The notes under the pieces are model-generated. The model was given only the letters and a program-made list of their open reading frames with translations, was not told the origin of the DNA and ran no database searches. Positions 6,979-15,124 of a stretch of 64,000 nt of DNA are shown in pieces (position 1 is the stretch's first letter; each line of letters starts with the position of its first letter). Source of the DNA: Paenibacillus sp. (GTDB lineage: Bacteria > Bacillota > Bacilli > Paenibacillales > YIM-B00363); contig NZ_JAPSKE010000008.1 in NCBI RefSeq assembly GCF_031177825.1, forward strand, positions 183,304 to 247,303, given 5' to 3'. Position numbers and translations under genes: made by a program.

Positions 6979-8858
6979 GCCAACGCTCCTCCTTCCGCTC
7001 GCTTCGTCAAGTCAACCTCCCGGAAGCTGCCGCCGAGCGCGACGACGGCGCCGCCGTCCGGCGCGTTCCGAATGTCGAATACCATATCCTTCCCGTACGT
7101 CAGCTTCAGGCGGATGTAGATGTTCAGGAGCCCCATGCCGCCGAGCTGAAGCGCGGGAATGACGCCCGTCTCGTCGACCTCCCGGATGCGCTCCCGCAAG
7201 GCGGCGAGGCTGTCCGCCGCGAAGCCGGGGCCGTTGTCGGACACTTCGAGGCGCCAACGGCTCCCGTCCGCGAAGCCCGTCACGACGATGCGCCACGGCG
7301 GTTCGCCGCGGGTCGCGAATTTGAGCGCGTTCTCCACGAGGGGCTGGACGATCAGCTTCGGGATTTCGAGCGGCAGCAGCCGTTCGTCGACGTCGAATCG
7401 GAAATCCAGCTTGCTGCCGTGGCGAATCCGATTAATCTCGAGGTATTTCTCCGTATGCACGATCTCTTCCGCAAGCGACACGGCGGAGGCGTCGGAAGAG
7501 AAATAGCGGAGAAACTTGGACATGTTTTCCGTCATGTCCATAATTTGCTCGGACATGCCTTCCTCCGCCATTGCGTGAATCGTGGCAAGCGAGTTGTACA
7601 AAAAATGCGGGTTCATCTGCGATTGCAGCGCGACGAGCTTCGCCTGCAGCTCCTGCGATTGAGATAACAGCAGTTCGTCCATCGAATGCTTCAATCGATC
7701 GTTCATCTGAACGAACGCTTCGTGCAGCTGATCGATCTCGATGACGCCGCTTCGCAGCTTGCTCGACCCGATCCGGCCGGTGCCTAGATCCTGCAGGCTC
7801 ATGTTGCGGATCGTCCGGTGGATCTTAAGGATCGGGTGCGTGATCCGGTTCGCGGCCGCGTACGACAACAGAATCGCGAACAGCAGGATGCCGATGCCGA
7901 CGAATACGGTGCGGGAGGCGAAGACGGAGACGGGGGCCAGCAGCTTCGACTCGGAGACGACGATCGCCGTGCTCCAGCCGGTGAAGCCCGAACGATGTAC
8001 GGAGATAAGCTCCCGATCGCCGGTGGCGGGATCGACGAACGGCCGGAATCCTTCTCCGACCGGCGCCGCGGCCACGGCCGCGAGGTAGGCGAAGTCGGCG
8101 GACGACGCCCGCAGCGGATACACGATGTCGCCCGCCGCATTGTAAATGACGACGCGGGCGCCGTACGGATTCGTCTCCGCGAAGTCGATGACGCCGTCGA
8201 AGATGCGGTTGAAATATTGCTTCACCTCGACGATGCCCATGGGCGTGTTGTAGCTGCCGTAGAACAAGCGGTATAACGAGACGGAATACTGCATCTCCCG
8301 CGAGGAGATGAAGCGCGACATCGGTTCGTCCAGCACGGGAAGCGAGATGTACTTGCCGCCCGTCTCGGCGAGTACCGCGTCGTACCACGGCATCTCCTCG
8401 GGCCGGTAGCTCTGTTCGCCGTTGTCGAAGCCGTTGCCGTACACCTTCCCTTCGAAGTCGTACAGGTAGAGCTGTTCGACCGGCCGCGACGGCCCGATCG
8501 CCGCGGTCAATATGTCCGCGAGCTCCTTCGCCGCCCTCACGGCGTTCGCGGCCGCTTGGGCGTCCGTCTCCCGCTGCTTCGCATTGCCGAGGTATTCCTG
8601 AAACCGGTTCTTCACCAAGTTGGAATACAAGACGTTCAGCGATACGTCGTTCATCTTGCCGAGCTCGGAGTCGATACGCTCCTGCATCGACCGGCCCATG
8701 CCCTCGAGCGAGTCCTCCGCGTTGGAGCGGATGCGGTCGGACGCCCAAAGATAAAACCAAACCACCAAGATCGTAAAGACGATAACGATAATCAGCGTGT
8801 AGGTCGAGAAGAGGATCGTTTGGATATTGCCGAATGTTTTGACGATACGCTCGCGCAT
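6975..8858 (-). CDS. Sensor histidine kinase (YesM/LytS-type)
   Basis: The 627-aa membrane kinase has TM1 at about 14-36, an extracellular sensor domain of about 270 residues, TM2 at about 312-335 and a HAMP linker. The phospho-acceptor His418 lies in QMNPHFLYNSL; the ATPase domain has N-box VENALKF (Asn510) and G-boxes DNGPGF and GGMGLLN. The ATG at 8858 has GGAGG 6 nt upstream; the frame stays open further upstream, but that part has no kinase character. It pairs with the overlapping response regulator. Location beside a sugar ABC operon implies sensing of an oligosaccharide or of the loaded binding protein. Confidence 0.92.
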   Translation of the reverse strand: MRERIVKTFGNIQTILFSTYTLIIVIVFTILVVWFYLWASDRIRSNAEDSLEGMGRSMQERIDSELGKMNDVSLNVLYSNLVKNRFQEYLGNAKQRETDAQAAANAVRAAKELADILTAAIGPSRPVEQLYLYDFEGKVYGNGFDNGEQSYRPEEMPWYDAVLAETGGKYISLPVLDEPMSRFISSREMQYSVSLYRLFYGSYNTPMGIVEVKQYFNRIFDGVIDFAETNPYGARVVIYNAAGDIVYPLRASSADFAYLAAVAAAPVGEGFRPFVDPATGDRELISVHRSGFTGWSTAIVVSESKLLAPVSVFASRTVFVGIGILLFAILLSYAAANRITHPILKIHRTIRNMSLQDLGTGRIGSSKLRSGVIEIDQLHEAFVQMNDRLKHSMDELLLSQSQELQAKLVALQSQMNPHFLYNSLATIHAMAEEGMSEQIMDMTENMSKFLRYFSSDASAVSLAEEIVHTEKYLEINRIRHGSKLDFRFDVDERLLPLEIPKLIVQPLVENALKFATRGEPPWRIVVTGFADGSRWRLEVSDNGPGFAADSLAALRERIREVDETGVIPALQLGGMGLLNIYIRLKLTYGKDMVFDIRNAPDGGAVVALGGSFREVDLTKRAEGGALA

Positions 8859-8894
8859 GCAATCCTCCGACAAGCCGGTGTACGGTTTTTCTCC

Positions 8895-8923
8895 ATTCTC
8901 CGCCGCTCGCGGCCGTTTGTCAA
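8895..8923 (-). promoter_or_regulatory. SigA-type promoter for the kinase/regulator operon
   Basis: On the minus strand a perfect TTGACA (8918-8923) is followed after 17 bp by GAGAAT (8895-8900). It lies 37 bp upstream of the kinase start. Confidence 0.6.
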
Positions 8924-9006
8924 AAGATTTTTGAAAGCGCATACTGGTAAAATAAATACAAATAACGAGTCCTGTTAGTCCATGGCGAGAGGGGAAGGCG
9001 CAGCGA

Positions 9007-9044
9007 TATAATGTGTTCAAATCCGATAATGAAAGCGGATTCAT
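9007..9044 (+). promoter_or_regulatory. -10 box and overlapping cre-like site for the sugar ABC operon
   Basis: TATAAT at 9007-9012 has no good -35, fitting activator dependence. ATGAAAGCGGATTCAT at 9029-9044 is a near-palindrome close to the CcpA cre consensus and sits just after the expected transcription start. That position suits carbon catabolite repression by roadblock. Confidence 0.5.
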
Positions 9045-9079
9045 GAGATGCAAACTCGAATCCAAAGTCAAGGGGAGCG

Positions 9080-10468
9080 ATGACGGTGACGAAGAGGTTG
9101 ATAAGAGGTTGGACGCTGACCGCGGCGCTGTTGATGACGATGTTGGTCGTTGCGGCATGCGGCGGCGGAAGCGGCGCGACGACGGAGAACGGCGGAGCGG
9201 CGAACGAGCCGGCGGCGGCGACGCCGGCGGCGAACGAACCGGCGTCGGAGCCATCGACCGGGAAGAAAGACGTGACGCTGACTTATATCGCCAGCCAGGG
9301 CTGGATCAAGGACGCGGAGATGGAGCTGGCCAAGAAGTTCGAAGAAGAGACCGGCATCCGCATCGACTATCAGATCGTTCCGGCGGACCAATACTTCAAC
9401 GTCTTGAAGACGAAGCTGAACGCGAAGGAAGGCCCCGACATCTTCGGCGGACAGAGCGGCATCAGCGAAGTGACGCTCAACTATAACGTCGAACAGAACG
9501 CGGTCGATCTGTCGGGCGAAGAGTGGACGCAGCGAGAGGACCCGCTGTCGCTCGAGCAAGTGACCGTGAACGGCAAAATATATGCGCTTACGATTTGGGA
9601 TACGGCGAACAGCTTCGTCGTGACGTACAACAAGAAAATTTTCGAAAGTCTCGGCCTCTCCGTTCCGAAGACGTACGAAGAGTTCAAGGCGCTCTCCCTG
9701 AAAATTCTTGAATCCGGCGTCACGCCGATTTACGAGCCGATCGCCGACGGCTGGCACCACGTCCTCTGGTTCGCGGAGCCGGGGCCGCGTTACGACGAAG
9801 TGACGCCGGGCTTGTACGACGATCTGAACGCGAACAAGAAGAAGTTCGCCGACGATCCGACGATGCTGACCGCGCTCGCCCAGCTGAAGGAGATGTACGA
9901 TCTCGGGTTTTTCGGCGACAACGCGTTCTCCGACACCGGCGCCGACACGGCGGCGAAGCTCGCCTCCGGGGAATTCGCGATGGCGCTCGCGAATCAGAGC
10001 ATCGTCAAAGACGTCGAAGCGATCGGCGGGGAGCTGAAGGCGACCGATTTCGGATACTTCGTCATTCCGATCGCCGACAACCAAATTTACTACATCCATC
10101 CGGGCGGCCCGAGCAAATTCATCTATTCGGGCTCCGAGCATATCGAAGAAGCGAAGCAGTACTTCGCTTACCTCGCGAAGCAGGAAAGTCTGCAGTACAT
10201 GATCGATAACGACCCGACCGTCACGAACCTGAACTTCCCGGGCCTTAAGGACAAGTACACGCCTGCGCAGAAGGAACTGTTCGCGATGTATCCGAAGAAG
10301 GGCACCGACATCCAGAACTATGTCAACTACGTCAACCCGCAGTGGATGGATATCGGCAAAGACATCGCAGCGATGTTCGGCGGGGCGGCGCAGCCGGCGG
10401 ACGTCCTCTCGACGATCGACAAGCGCCGCGCCGACATGGCGCAGGTGGCCAAAGACCCGAACTGGTAA
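9080..10468 (+). CDS. Sugar ABC transporter substrate-binding lipoprotein
   Basis: This 462-aa extracellular family 1 solute-binding protein delivers a sugar to the permeases encoded next. The lipoprotein signal has the lipobox VVAAC with lipidated Cys27. A low-complexity Gly/Ala/Glu/Pro linker follows to about residue 55, then the periplasmic-binding fold (DVTLTYIASQGW, GPDIFGGQSG, IYALTIWDTANSFVVTYNK). AGGGGAG precedes the ATG. Two permease genes follow but no ATPase gene, so a shared MsmX/MalK-type ATPase elsewhere is expected, as is usual for CUT1 systems in this group. Substrate not identifiable. Confidence 0.92.
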   Translation: MTVTKRLIRGWTLTAALLMTMLVVAACGGGSGATTENGGAANEPAAATPAANEPASEPSTGKKDVTLTYIASQGWIKDAEMELAKKFEEETGIRIDYQIVPADQYFNVLKTKLNAKEGPDIFGGQSGISEVTLNYNVEQNAVDLSGEEWTQREDPLSLEQVTVNGKIYALTIWDTANSFVVTYNKKIFESLGLSVPKTYEEFKALSLKILESGVTPIYEPIADGWHHVLWFAEPGPRYDEVTPGLYDDLNANKKKFADDPTMLTALAQLKEMYDLGFFGDNAFSDTGADTAAKLASGEFAMALANQSIVKDVEAIGGELKATDFGYFVIPIADNQIYYIHPGGPSKFIYSGSEHIEEAKQYFAYLAKQESLQYMIDNDPTVTNLNFPGLKDKYTPAQKELFAMYPKKGTDIQNYVNYVNPQWMDIGKDIAAMFGGAAQPADVLSTIDKRRADMAQVAKDPNW

Positions 10469-10576
10469 CGCGCGGAACGTCCGCCGCGAGACCGCAAGCA
10501 GAATAACGGATACGGAAACGCGGGGCGCGGCCGCCGGGCCGCCGTCGTTCCGGTTCCGGCAGCGAGGAGCAAGCCG

Positions 10577-11449
10577 ATGCGGAACAAACTTTACCCTTCC
10601 TACTTCGCGTGGGGCGCGATTTTTTTGTACTTGTTGTTTTTCGTCGTACCCGGCGTCATGGGCTTCTATTATTCGTTCACCGATTGGAACAGCTATTCCG
10701 ACGAAATCAACTTTATCGGGTTCGACAACTTCAAGGAGATGTTTTCGCCCGACGAAAACTACGTCGACTTTATCGTCAACACGCTCAATTTCACCGTCTC
10801 GACGGTCGCGCTGAAGACGGCGCTCGGACTGGCGTTCGCGCTGGCGCTGAACGAAGGCATTCGGATGAAGGGCTTCCACCGCGTCATGATTTTCATGCCG
10901 GCGATCGTGCCGATGCTCGTCGTCGGACTCATTTTCAAATCCGTGCTCAATCCCGCCACCGGTCTGCTGAACGAGACGCTGCGGTTTCTCGGCCTCGGCT
11001 TCCTGGCGCAGAAGTGGCTCGTCGACGCCGCTTGGGCGTTCAAGTCGATCATCGCGGTCGATACGTGGAAGGGCGTCGGTTACATTATGATCATCCTGCT
11101 TGCCGGGCTGCAGTCCATCTCGAAGACGTATTACGAAGCGGCCGAGATCGACGGCGCAAGCGCCTGGGGAAGATTCATCCATATTACGATCCCGCTGCTC
11201 ATGCCGGCGCTCGTCGTCACGACGGTGCTGAACCTGCTGCACGGACTGAAGGTATTCGAGGTCGTCTACGTCCTGACGAACGGCGGTCCCGGATGGTCGA
11301 CGGACGTATTGTACACGGTCATCTTCAAGGAGTTTTCGATGGGGCGTTACGGCGTCGGCACCGCGTTATCGTCGCTCTTGTTCTTCGTCATGACCGCGGC
11401 CGGATATTTCGTCATCCGATTGATGTCGAGGCAAGGGGAGGAGCATTGA
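10577..11449 (+). CDS. Sugar ABC transporter permease (MalF/UgpA-like)
   Basis: The 290-aa inner-membrane permease has about six helices and the cytoplasmic EAA loop at YYEAAEIDGASAWGRF, which contacts the ATPase. The C-terminal NGGPGWSTDVLYTVIFKEF is typical of the MalF/UgpA branch of CUT1 importers. GAGGAG lies upstream of the ATG. The gap of about 108 bp after the binding-protein gene may set the higher expression of the latter. The second permease begins 3 bp after this stop. Confidence 0.92.
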   Translation: MRNKLYPSYFAWGAIFLYLLFFVVPGVMGFYYSFTDWNSYSDEINFIGFDNFKEMFSPDENYVDFIVNTLNFTVSTVALKTALGLAFALALNEGIRMKGFHRVMIFMPAIVPMLVVGLIFKSVLNPATGLLNETLRFLGLGFLAQKWLVDAAWAFKSIIAVDTWKGVGYIMIILLAGLQSISKTYYEAAEIDGASAWGRFIHITIPLLMPALVVTTVLNLLHGLKVFEVVYVLTNGGPGWSTDVLYTVIFKEFSMGRYGVGTALSSLLFFVMTAAGYFVIRLMSRQGEEH

Positions 11450-11451
11450 TT

Positions 11452-12273
11452 ATGAAAAAGCATCTAGCGCTCCGAATCGCTCAGAACGCGCTGGCTTGGC
11501 TGCTCAGCCTATTTTTCTTCGTGCCGCTCCTGCTCGTTCTGATCAACTCGTTCAAGGACCGGCTCGGCGCCGCCTCCATGAGCATGGCGCTGCCGACGAA
11601 GCTGGAGTGGAGCAATTACGCGGTCGTCATCGAGCAGGGGCGCCTCGTCCAATCGTTCTTCAACAGCTTGTTGTACGCGACCGCCTCGACGGCGCTCGGC
11701 ATCGCGCTCGCGGCGCTCGCCGCATACGTCTTCGCCCGTAACGGCTCGAAGCTGAACCGCTTCCTGTATTTTTTCGTCATCCTCGGCATCGCGATGCCGG
11801 TCAACTTCGTGACGCTGACGAAGGTGATGCAGTGGACGCAGCTCATCAACACCCAGATCGGCATCGTCGTGCTGCTGGCGGTCATGTCCATTCCGTTCAG
11901 CGTGTTCCTTATGTACGGCTTCGTCGGTTCGGTGCCGCGGGAGCTCGACGAAGCGGGCGTCGTGGACGGCTGCTCGCCGATCCGGCTGTTCGTCTCCATC
12001 GTGTTTCCGCTGCTGCTCCCGGTGCTCGTGACGGTCGGCATCTTGAACTTCATGGGCGCCTGGAACGACTTCATCCTGCCGCTGTACTATTTGAACGATT
12101 CTTCGAAGTGGCCGATGACGCTCGCCGTCTACAACTTCTTCGGACAGTTCCAAGTCAACTGGAACCTCGTCTCCGCGGATATCGTCATGACGACGCTGCC
12201 GGTGATCGTCATCTACTTGCTCGGCCAACGCTACATTATCGCGGGCATGACGTCCGGATCGGTGAAGGGATAA
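11452..12273 (+). CDS. Sugar ABC transporter permease (MalG/UgpE-like)
   Basis: The 273-aa partner permease has an N-terminal helix (NALAWLLSLFFFVPLLLVLINSFK), the EAA loop ELDEAGVVDGCSPIRLF and the usual ending RYIIAGMTSGSVKG. The start at 11452 is set by GGGGAGGAG a few bases upstream; the reading frame is open far before it. It completes the binding protein and two-permease cassette. An AraC gene follows after 30 bp in the same direction. Confidence 0.93.
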   Translation: MKKHLALRIAQNALAWLLSLFFFVPLLLVLINSFKDRLGAASMSMALPTKLEWSNYAVVIEQGRLVQSFFNSLLYATASTALGIALAALAAYVFARNGSKLNRFLYFFVILGIAMPVNFVTLTKVMQWTQLINTQIGIVVLLAVMSIPFSVFLMYGFVGSVPRELDEAGVVDGCSPIRLFVSIVFPLLLPVLVTVGILNFMGAWNDFILPLYYLNDSSKWPMTLAVYNFFGQFQVNWNLVSADIVMTTLPVIVIYLLGQRYIIAGMTSGSVKG

Positions 12274-12303
12274 GCGGAGGGAGTTTAGGAAGGGGGACGA
12301 TCG

Positions 12304-13170
12304 ATGTTTTTCCACGACCTGCGATTGGAGCGGGAGCTGAAAATCGAGAAGCGGATCGATGCCGATACGGATCACGAGCTGCACATGCACGATCTGCTGG
12401 AAATCAATGTCCTATTGGAAAACGACGCCGAATTCCGCCTGCTCCACCGGTCGTTCTCCGGGCAGGCGGGCGACGTCTTCTTGTTCCGGCCGTACGAGCC
12501 GCATTACAATTTGGCGGTCCGGAGAGAAAAGCCGATTCATTGGTTGATGGTGCTATTCTCGCCGTCGATCGTGCGGATGATCCCTTACGGCTACCAGCTG
12601 CTGTACCCGTTCTACACGGCGGCGGCGACGCCGCATATTCCGGCGGCGTCGCCGTACGCGCGCGCCATCCACGCCGCGGCGGCCGCCGCGTACGAGGAGC
12701 AGGAGAAGGGGCTGCCGGGCTGGGAGTCCAAGCAGTTCATGCACTTCGTCGACATTCTCGTCTCCGCGTATCGGTACACGCTGGAGCAGGCGCGGAGCGA
12801 CGGGGACGTCGAGATCGACGCGGGCATCGTATCGGCGGTCGAGTATATATTGCGGCACATTACCGAAGATATCGACGTGCAGCACTTGATCGACCTGTAC
12901 GGCCGGGGGAAGACGTATTTCTATTCGACCTTCAAGCAAGCGGTGGGCGTGACGCCGAACCGGTTCATTCATCGGCTGCGCATGCAGATCGCCATGCATC
13001 TGCTGAAGACGACGGATAAGTCGGTCACCGACATCGCCTTCGACTGCGGCTACCATTCGATCCATTACTTCAATAAACACTTCAAGGAGTACCGTCAGGT
13101 TTCGCCTCGGGAGTACCGCAATCAAACGCGGCGCGAAGGAGCGGCGAACGTCGCGGGAGGCGGAAGATAA
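12304..13170 (+). CDS. AraC family regulator
   Basis: The 288-aa protein has an N-terminal cupin-like sensing region (DHELHMHDLLEINVLLEND, GDVFLFRPYEPHYNL) and a C-terminal AraC domain at about 180-275 (YGRGKTYFYSTFKQAVG, VTDIAFDCGYHSIHYFNKHFKEY). It is the last gene of the importer operon and ends at a strong terminator. As a local regulator it would add a second control layer to the two-component system for the same importer. Confidence 0.88.
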   Translation: MFFHDLRLERELKIEKRIDADTDHELHMHDLLEINVLLENDAEFRLLHRSFSGQAGDVFLFRPYEPHYNLAVRREKPIHWLMVLFSPSIVRMIPYGYQLLYPFYTAAATPHIPAASPYARAIHAAAAAAYEEQEKGLPGWESKQFMHFVDILVSAYRYTLEQARSDGDVEIDAGIVSAVEYILRHITEDIDVQHLIDLYGRGKTYFYSTFKQAVGVTPNRFIHRLRMQIAMHLLKTTDKSVTDIAFDCGYHSIHYFNKHFKEYRQVSPREYRNQTRREGAANVAGGGR

Positions 13171-13192
13171 ATCGGGGATTCGCCCCGCGCGC

Positions 13193-13232
13193 GAACGGCC
13201 GCCGGAAGCATCGTCCGGCGGCCGTTCCTATT
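13193..13232 (+). terminator. Terminator of the first sugar ABC operon
   Basis: A perfect 14-bp stem GAACGGCCGCCGGA (13193-13206) with TCCGGCGGCCGTTC (13214-13227) is followed by a T-rich stretch. It lies between convergent genes and may work in both directions. Confidence 0.8.
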
Positions 13233-13236
13233 TTCC

Positions 13237-13752
13237 TTATTGGAGCTCTTTCAAGCGCTGTTCCAAACGATCCCACGTTTCCGTGATGCCTTGGAGCATG
13301 CCCATGTCCATAACGGTCTTGAGCGCCTCCGGCGATATGTATTCGCCTCGGTTGACCAACTTCGTCTTGCCGTCGACGTCGATGAAGTCCAACGTGACCT
13401 CGGTGGACGGCAGGGTTTCGACGACGCTTCCTTCGGCATCGGAGAAAGAATCGGTGTATAAGATTTTCTTCGGTTCGACGATTTCCTTATATAACGCGAT
13501 TCCCCACGATTCCATTCCGTAAAATTCGCCTTGATTCGGATCGACGCATTTCATGCAGTAGTGCCATACCCCGCCCGGACGGAAATCGATCTTACAGACC
13601 GGGAGCTCCCAACCGGCCGGCCCCCACCAAACCTTCAGGTGCTCCTCCTCCTTGAACATCTTGAACACGAGCTCGCGAGGGGCGTCGAAGACGCGCTCCA
13701 AGATCAGGACCCGTTCGTCCTCCACCCTCGAAACCATTGCGTTGTAAGCCAT
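13237..13752 (-). CDS. SRPBCC / AHSA1 domain protein
   Basis: The 171-aa single-domain protein has the AHSA1 (START-like) pattern: a first strand RVFDAPRELVFKMFKEEEHLKVWWGPAGW, a central FRPGGVWHYCM and a C-terminal long helix ending GITETWDRLEQRLKELQ. The fold binds hydrophobic ligands; specific roles are mostly unknown. AAGGAGG precedes the ATG. A near-consensus promoter with a palindrome in its spacer lies upstream (13791-13820), suggesting tight regulation. In relatives such genes often sit with an ArsR repressor, but none is adjacent here. Confidence 0.85.
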   Translation of the reverse strand: MAYNAMVSRVEDERVLILERVFDAPRELVFKMFKEEEHLKVWWGPAGWELPVCKIDFRPGGVWHYCMKCVDPNQGEFYGMESWGIALYKEIVEPKKILYTDSFSDAEGSVVETLPSTEVTLDFIDVDGKTKLVNRGEYISPEALKTVMDMGMLQGITETWDRLEQRLKELQ

Positions 13753-13790
13753 CGTAAAAATTCCTCCTTAAGATCATCCGTGATATTCGT

Positions 13791-13820
13791 AATATACACC
13801 ATCGGGAATATTCCTGTCAA
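13791..13820 (-). promoter_or_regulatory. Promoter with palindromic operator for the AHSA1 gene
   Basis: On the minus strand TTGACA (13815-13820) and TATATT (13791-13796) are 18 bp apart. The spacer contains the perfect palindrome GGAATATTCC (13805-13814), and another GGAATA copy lies at 13821-13826 directly upstream. A repressor binding there would block the polymerase. Confidence 0.6.
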
Positions 13821-13826
13821 GGAATA

Positions 13827-14108
13827 CTATTAAAATATTGGGAATCGAGAAGCTAAAGTTTTGATATGATAGGGAGATACGATAGGTACAACAAGCGTCG
13901 ATTCGAAGATCCGCATAGGCGCAATAGAGAAATCCATCCTGAGGAACGAGCCGTTGCGGCATCGGCATCGAAACGATAGAGGATTACCAAACCAAAGGGA
14001 TTGCTGGAGTTCGAATCTCCCCTCGGCGAAGGTAGCGGAAAAGCAAGGGTTCGGCAAAATATGCGATTATCCCGTGTTATTTCTTTCGGAAAAGCGCCCG
14101 GGAAGGTC
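13827..14108. other. Intergenic stretch without a recognised gene
   Basis: I see no frame with a ribosome binding site and a family-like protein. The DNA is AT-richer than the flanking genes, and the short open frames look random. It separates the AHSA1 promoter from the MerR promoter. Confidence 0.5.
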
Positions 14109-14140
14109 TTGACCCCGTACCTACCTACGGGGCGTAAGAT
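14109..14140 (+). promoter_or_regulatory. MerR-type promoter and operator
   Basis: TTGACC (14109-14114) and TAAGAT (14135-14140) are separated by 20 bp, the stretched spacing typical of MerR-activated promoters. The spacer holds the inverted repeat CCCCGTA (14113-14119) and TACGGGG (14126-14132). Its layout closely recalls mercury-resistance operators (CTCCGTAC and GTACGGA arms). Confidence 0.75.
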
Positions 14141-14161
14141 AGATCCGAGGAGGGAACGGAA

Positions 14162-14572
14162 TTGACGCATTTAAAGAGCGGTGAAGCGGCGGAACGGGCC
14201 GGCGTTCACTTGGAGACGCTGCGGTATTACGAGAAGCGCGGATTGTTGCGGGAGCCGCCGCGCACGGAAGCCGGGTATCGGATGTACAGCGAAGCCGACG
14301 TCGAGGACATCCTTTGGATTCGGCAGGCGCAGGCGATCGGGTTTACGCTGCAGGAAATCGGCCAGCTGCAGGCGCTTCGTGCCGGAGAGGCGCTGCCGGA
14401 AGAAGAGCTTCGCCGATACGCCGAAGAGAAGATCGCCGAGATCGAGGCGAATATCGAGCGGCTTCAGCGCATGAAGGCGTTGCTGAAGAGCGCCGTGGGC
14501 CGCGTCGACGCGTCGCTTGCGTCATGTCCGGTCCTTCGAGCCGTGAACGAAGGGGGACGAACGAATGAGTAA
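14162..14572 (+). CDS. MerR family regulator
   Basis: The 136-aa regulator has the N-terminal winged helix (LKSGEAAERAGVHLETLRYYEKRGLL, TEAGYRMYSEADVEDI) and a C-terminal dimerisation coiled coil to about residue 112. The TTG at 14162 follows GAGGAGGG by 7 nt. The only cysteine is Cys122 near the C-terminus, whereas mercury MerR uses three, so mercury binding in the classical way is unlikely despite the mercury-like operator. It overlaps the small CPKC protein gene by 8 bp and is therefore translationally coupled to it. Confidence 0.88.
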   Translation: MTHLKSGEAAERAGVHLETLRYYEKRGLLREPPRTEAGYRMYSEADVEDILWIRQAQAIGFTLQEIGQLQALRAGEALPEEELRRYAEEKIAEIEANIERLQRMKALLKSAVGRVDASLASCPVLRAVNEGGRTNE

Positions 14573-14756
14573 AAAAATCGAAGTGTTTACGGATGGAAGC
14601 GCCCGCGGAAATACGTTGGTCGAGGTGGTGAAGAGGCTCGCTTGTCCGAAATGCGAAGTCGTGGTGCATAAAGGCGGACAAGGGGCGGATTCGGCTCCAT
14701 CGGTTCGGATGGACGGCAAACCGATCGACGTCGATAAGCTGCTGCCTCGTTCATGA
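14565..14756 (+). CDS. Small thioredoxin-like protein with one CPKC motif
   Basis: The 63-aa protein begins KKIEVFTDGS and has a single CxxC in RLACPKCEVVV, then a short glycine-rich turn and the strand-like SVRMDGKPIDVDKLL. From memory it resembles small glutaredoxin-like proteins encoded with MerR regulators, which carry a first CxxC just after the leading VFT strand. Here that position reads DGSARGN, so the usual first cysteine pair is absent while the second is kept. It may be a metal- or thiol-binding remnant or a specialised form. Coupling to merR implies a shared inducer. Confidence 0.6.
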   Translation: MSKKIEVFTDGSARGNTLVEVVKRLACPKCEVVVHKGGQGADSAPSVRMDGKPIDVDKLLPRS

Positions 14757-14765
14757 ACGGAACGC

Positions 14766-14798
14766 GAACGGCCCCTTCCTGCGCGGAAGGGGCCGTTC
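14766..14798. terminator. Terminator between convergent genes
   Basis: GAACGGCCCCTTCC (14766-14779) and GGAAGGGGCCGTTC (14785-14798) form a perfect 14-bp stem with a 5-nt loop. It lies between the merR pair and the ykkCD operon; the T-run is weak on both sides. Confidence 0.65.
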
Positions 14799-14809
14799 GG
14801 TTCATGCAG

Positions 14810-15124
14810 CTACGAGATGAGTTTTAATCCGACGGCCGCGAACAATACCATGCCGATGCACGCGATGCGGCGCTTATCTTTCGATTCGTTGTAAAACAAC
14901 ATGCCGACCAACGCGCCGCCGGCCGTCCCGATGCCGGTCCAAATCGCGTACGACGTGCCCATGGGAAGGCTTCTCATCGCGAAGCTCAGGCACAAGAAGC
15001 TCATCGCGATGCCGATCCCGAACAGAAGGTACGCCAATACGTTGTTATCCCGCTTGATGCGGTTCATCCCGATGACGCCGACGATCTCGAACAATCCGGC
15101 GATAAATAAAGATACCCAGGCCAT
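14810..15124 (-). CDS. ykkD: SMR multidrug efflux subunit YkkD
   Basis: The 104-aa small multidrug resistance protein has four membrane helices and the conserved membrane glutamate in LFIAGLFEIVGVIGMN. The wording LPMGTSYAIWTGIGTAGGALVGMLFYNE is that of Bacillus YkkD. Such proteins work as proton antiporters, here as a heterodimer with the YkkC-like partner encoded just upstream. Its ATG overlaps the ykkC stop by one base (TAATG), consistent with equimolar synthesis. The true start is this ATG although the frame is open upstream. Confidence 0.9.
   Translation of the reverse strand: MAWVSLFIAGLFEIVGVIGMNRIKRDNNVLAYLLFGIGIAMSFLCLSFAMRSLPMGTSYAIWTGIGTAGGALVGMLFYNESKDKRRIACIGMVLFAAVGLKLIS

Noticed and set aside
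8859..9254. Extension of the kinase reading frame upstream of 8858
   Set aside because: The added segment is Ser/Arg/Pro-rich without motif and overlaps the divergent promoter region and binding-protein gene; the ATG at 8858 has a good ribosome binding site.
9068..11242. 724-codon open frame on the minus strand
   Set aside because: Antisense to the ABC binding protein and permease, no ribosome binding site, composition typical of a shadow frame.
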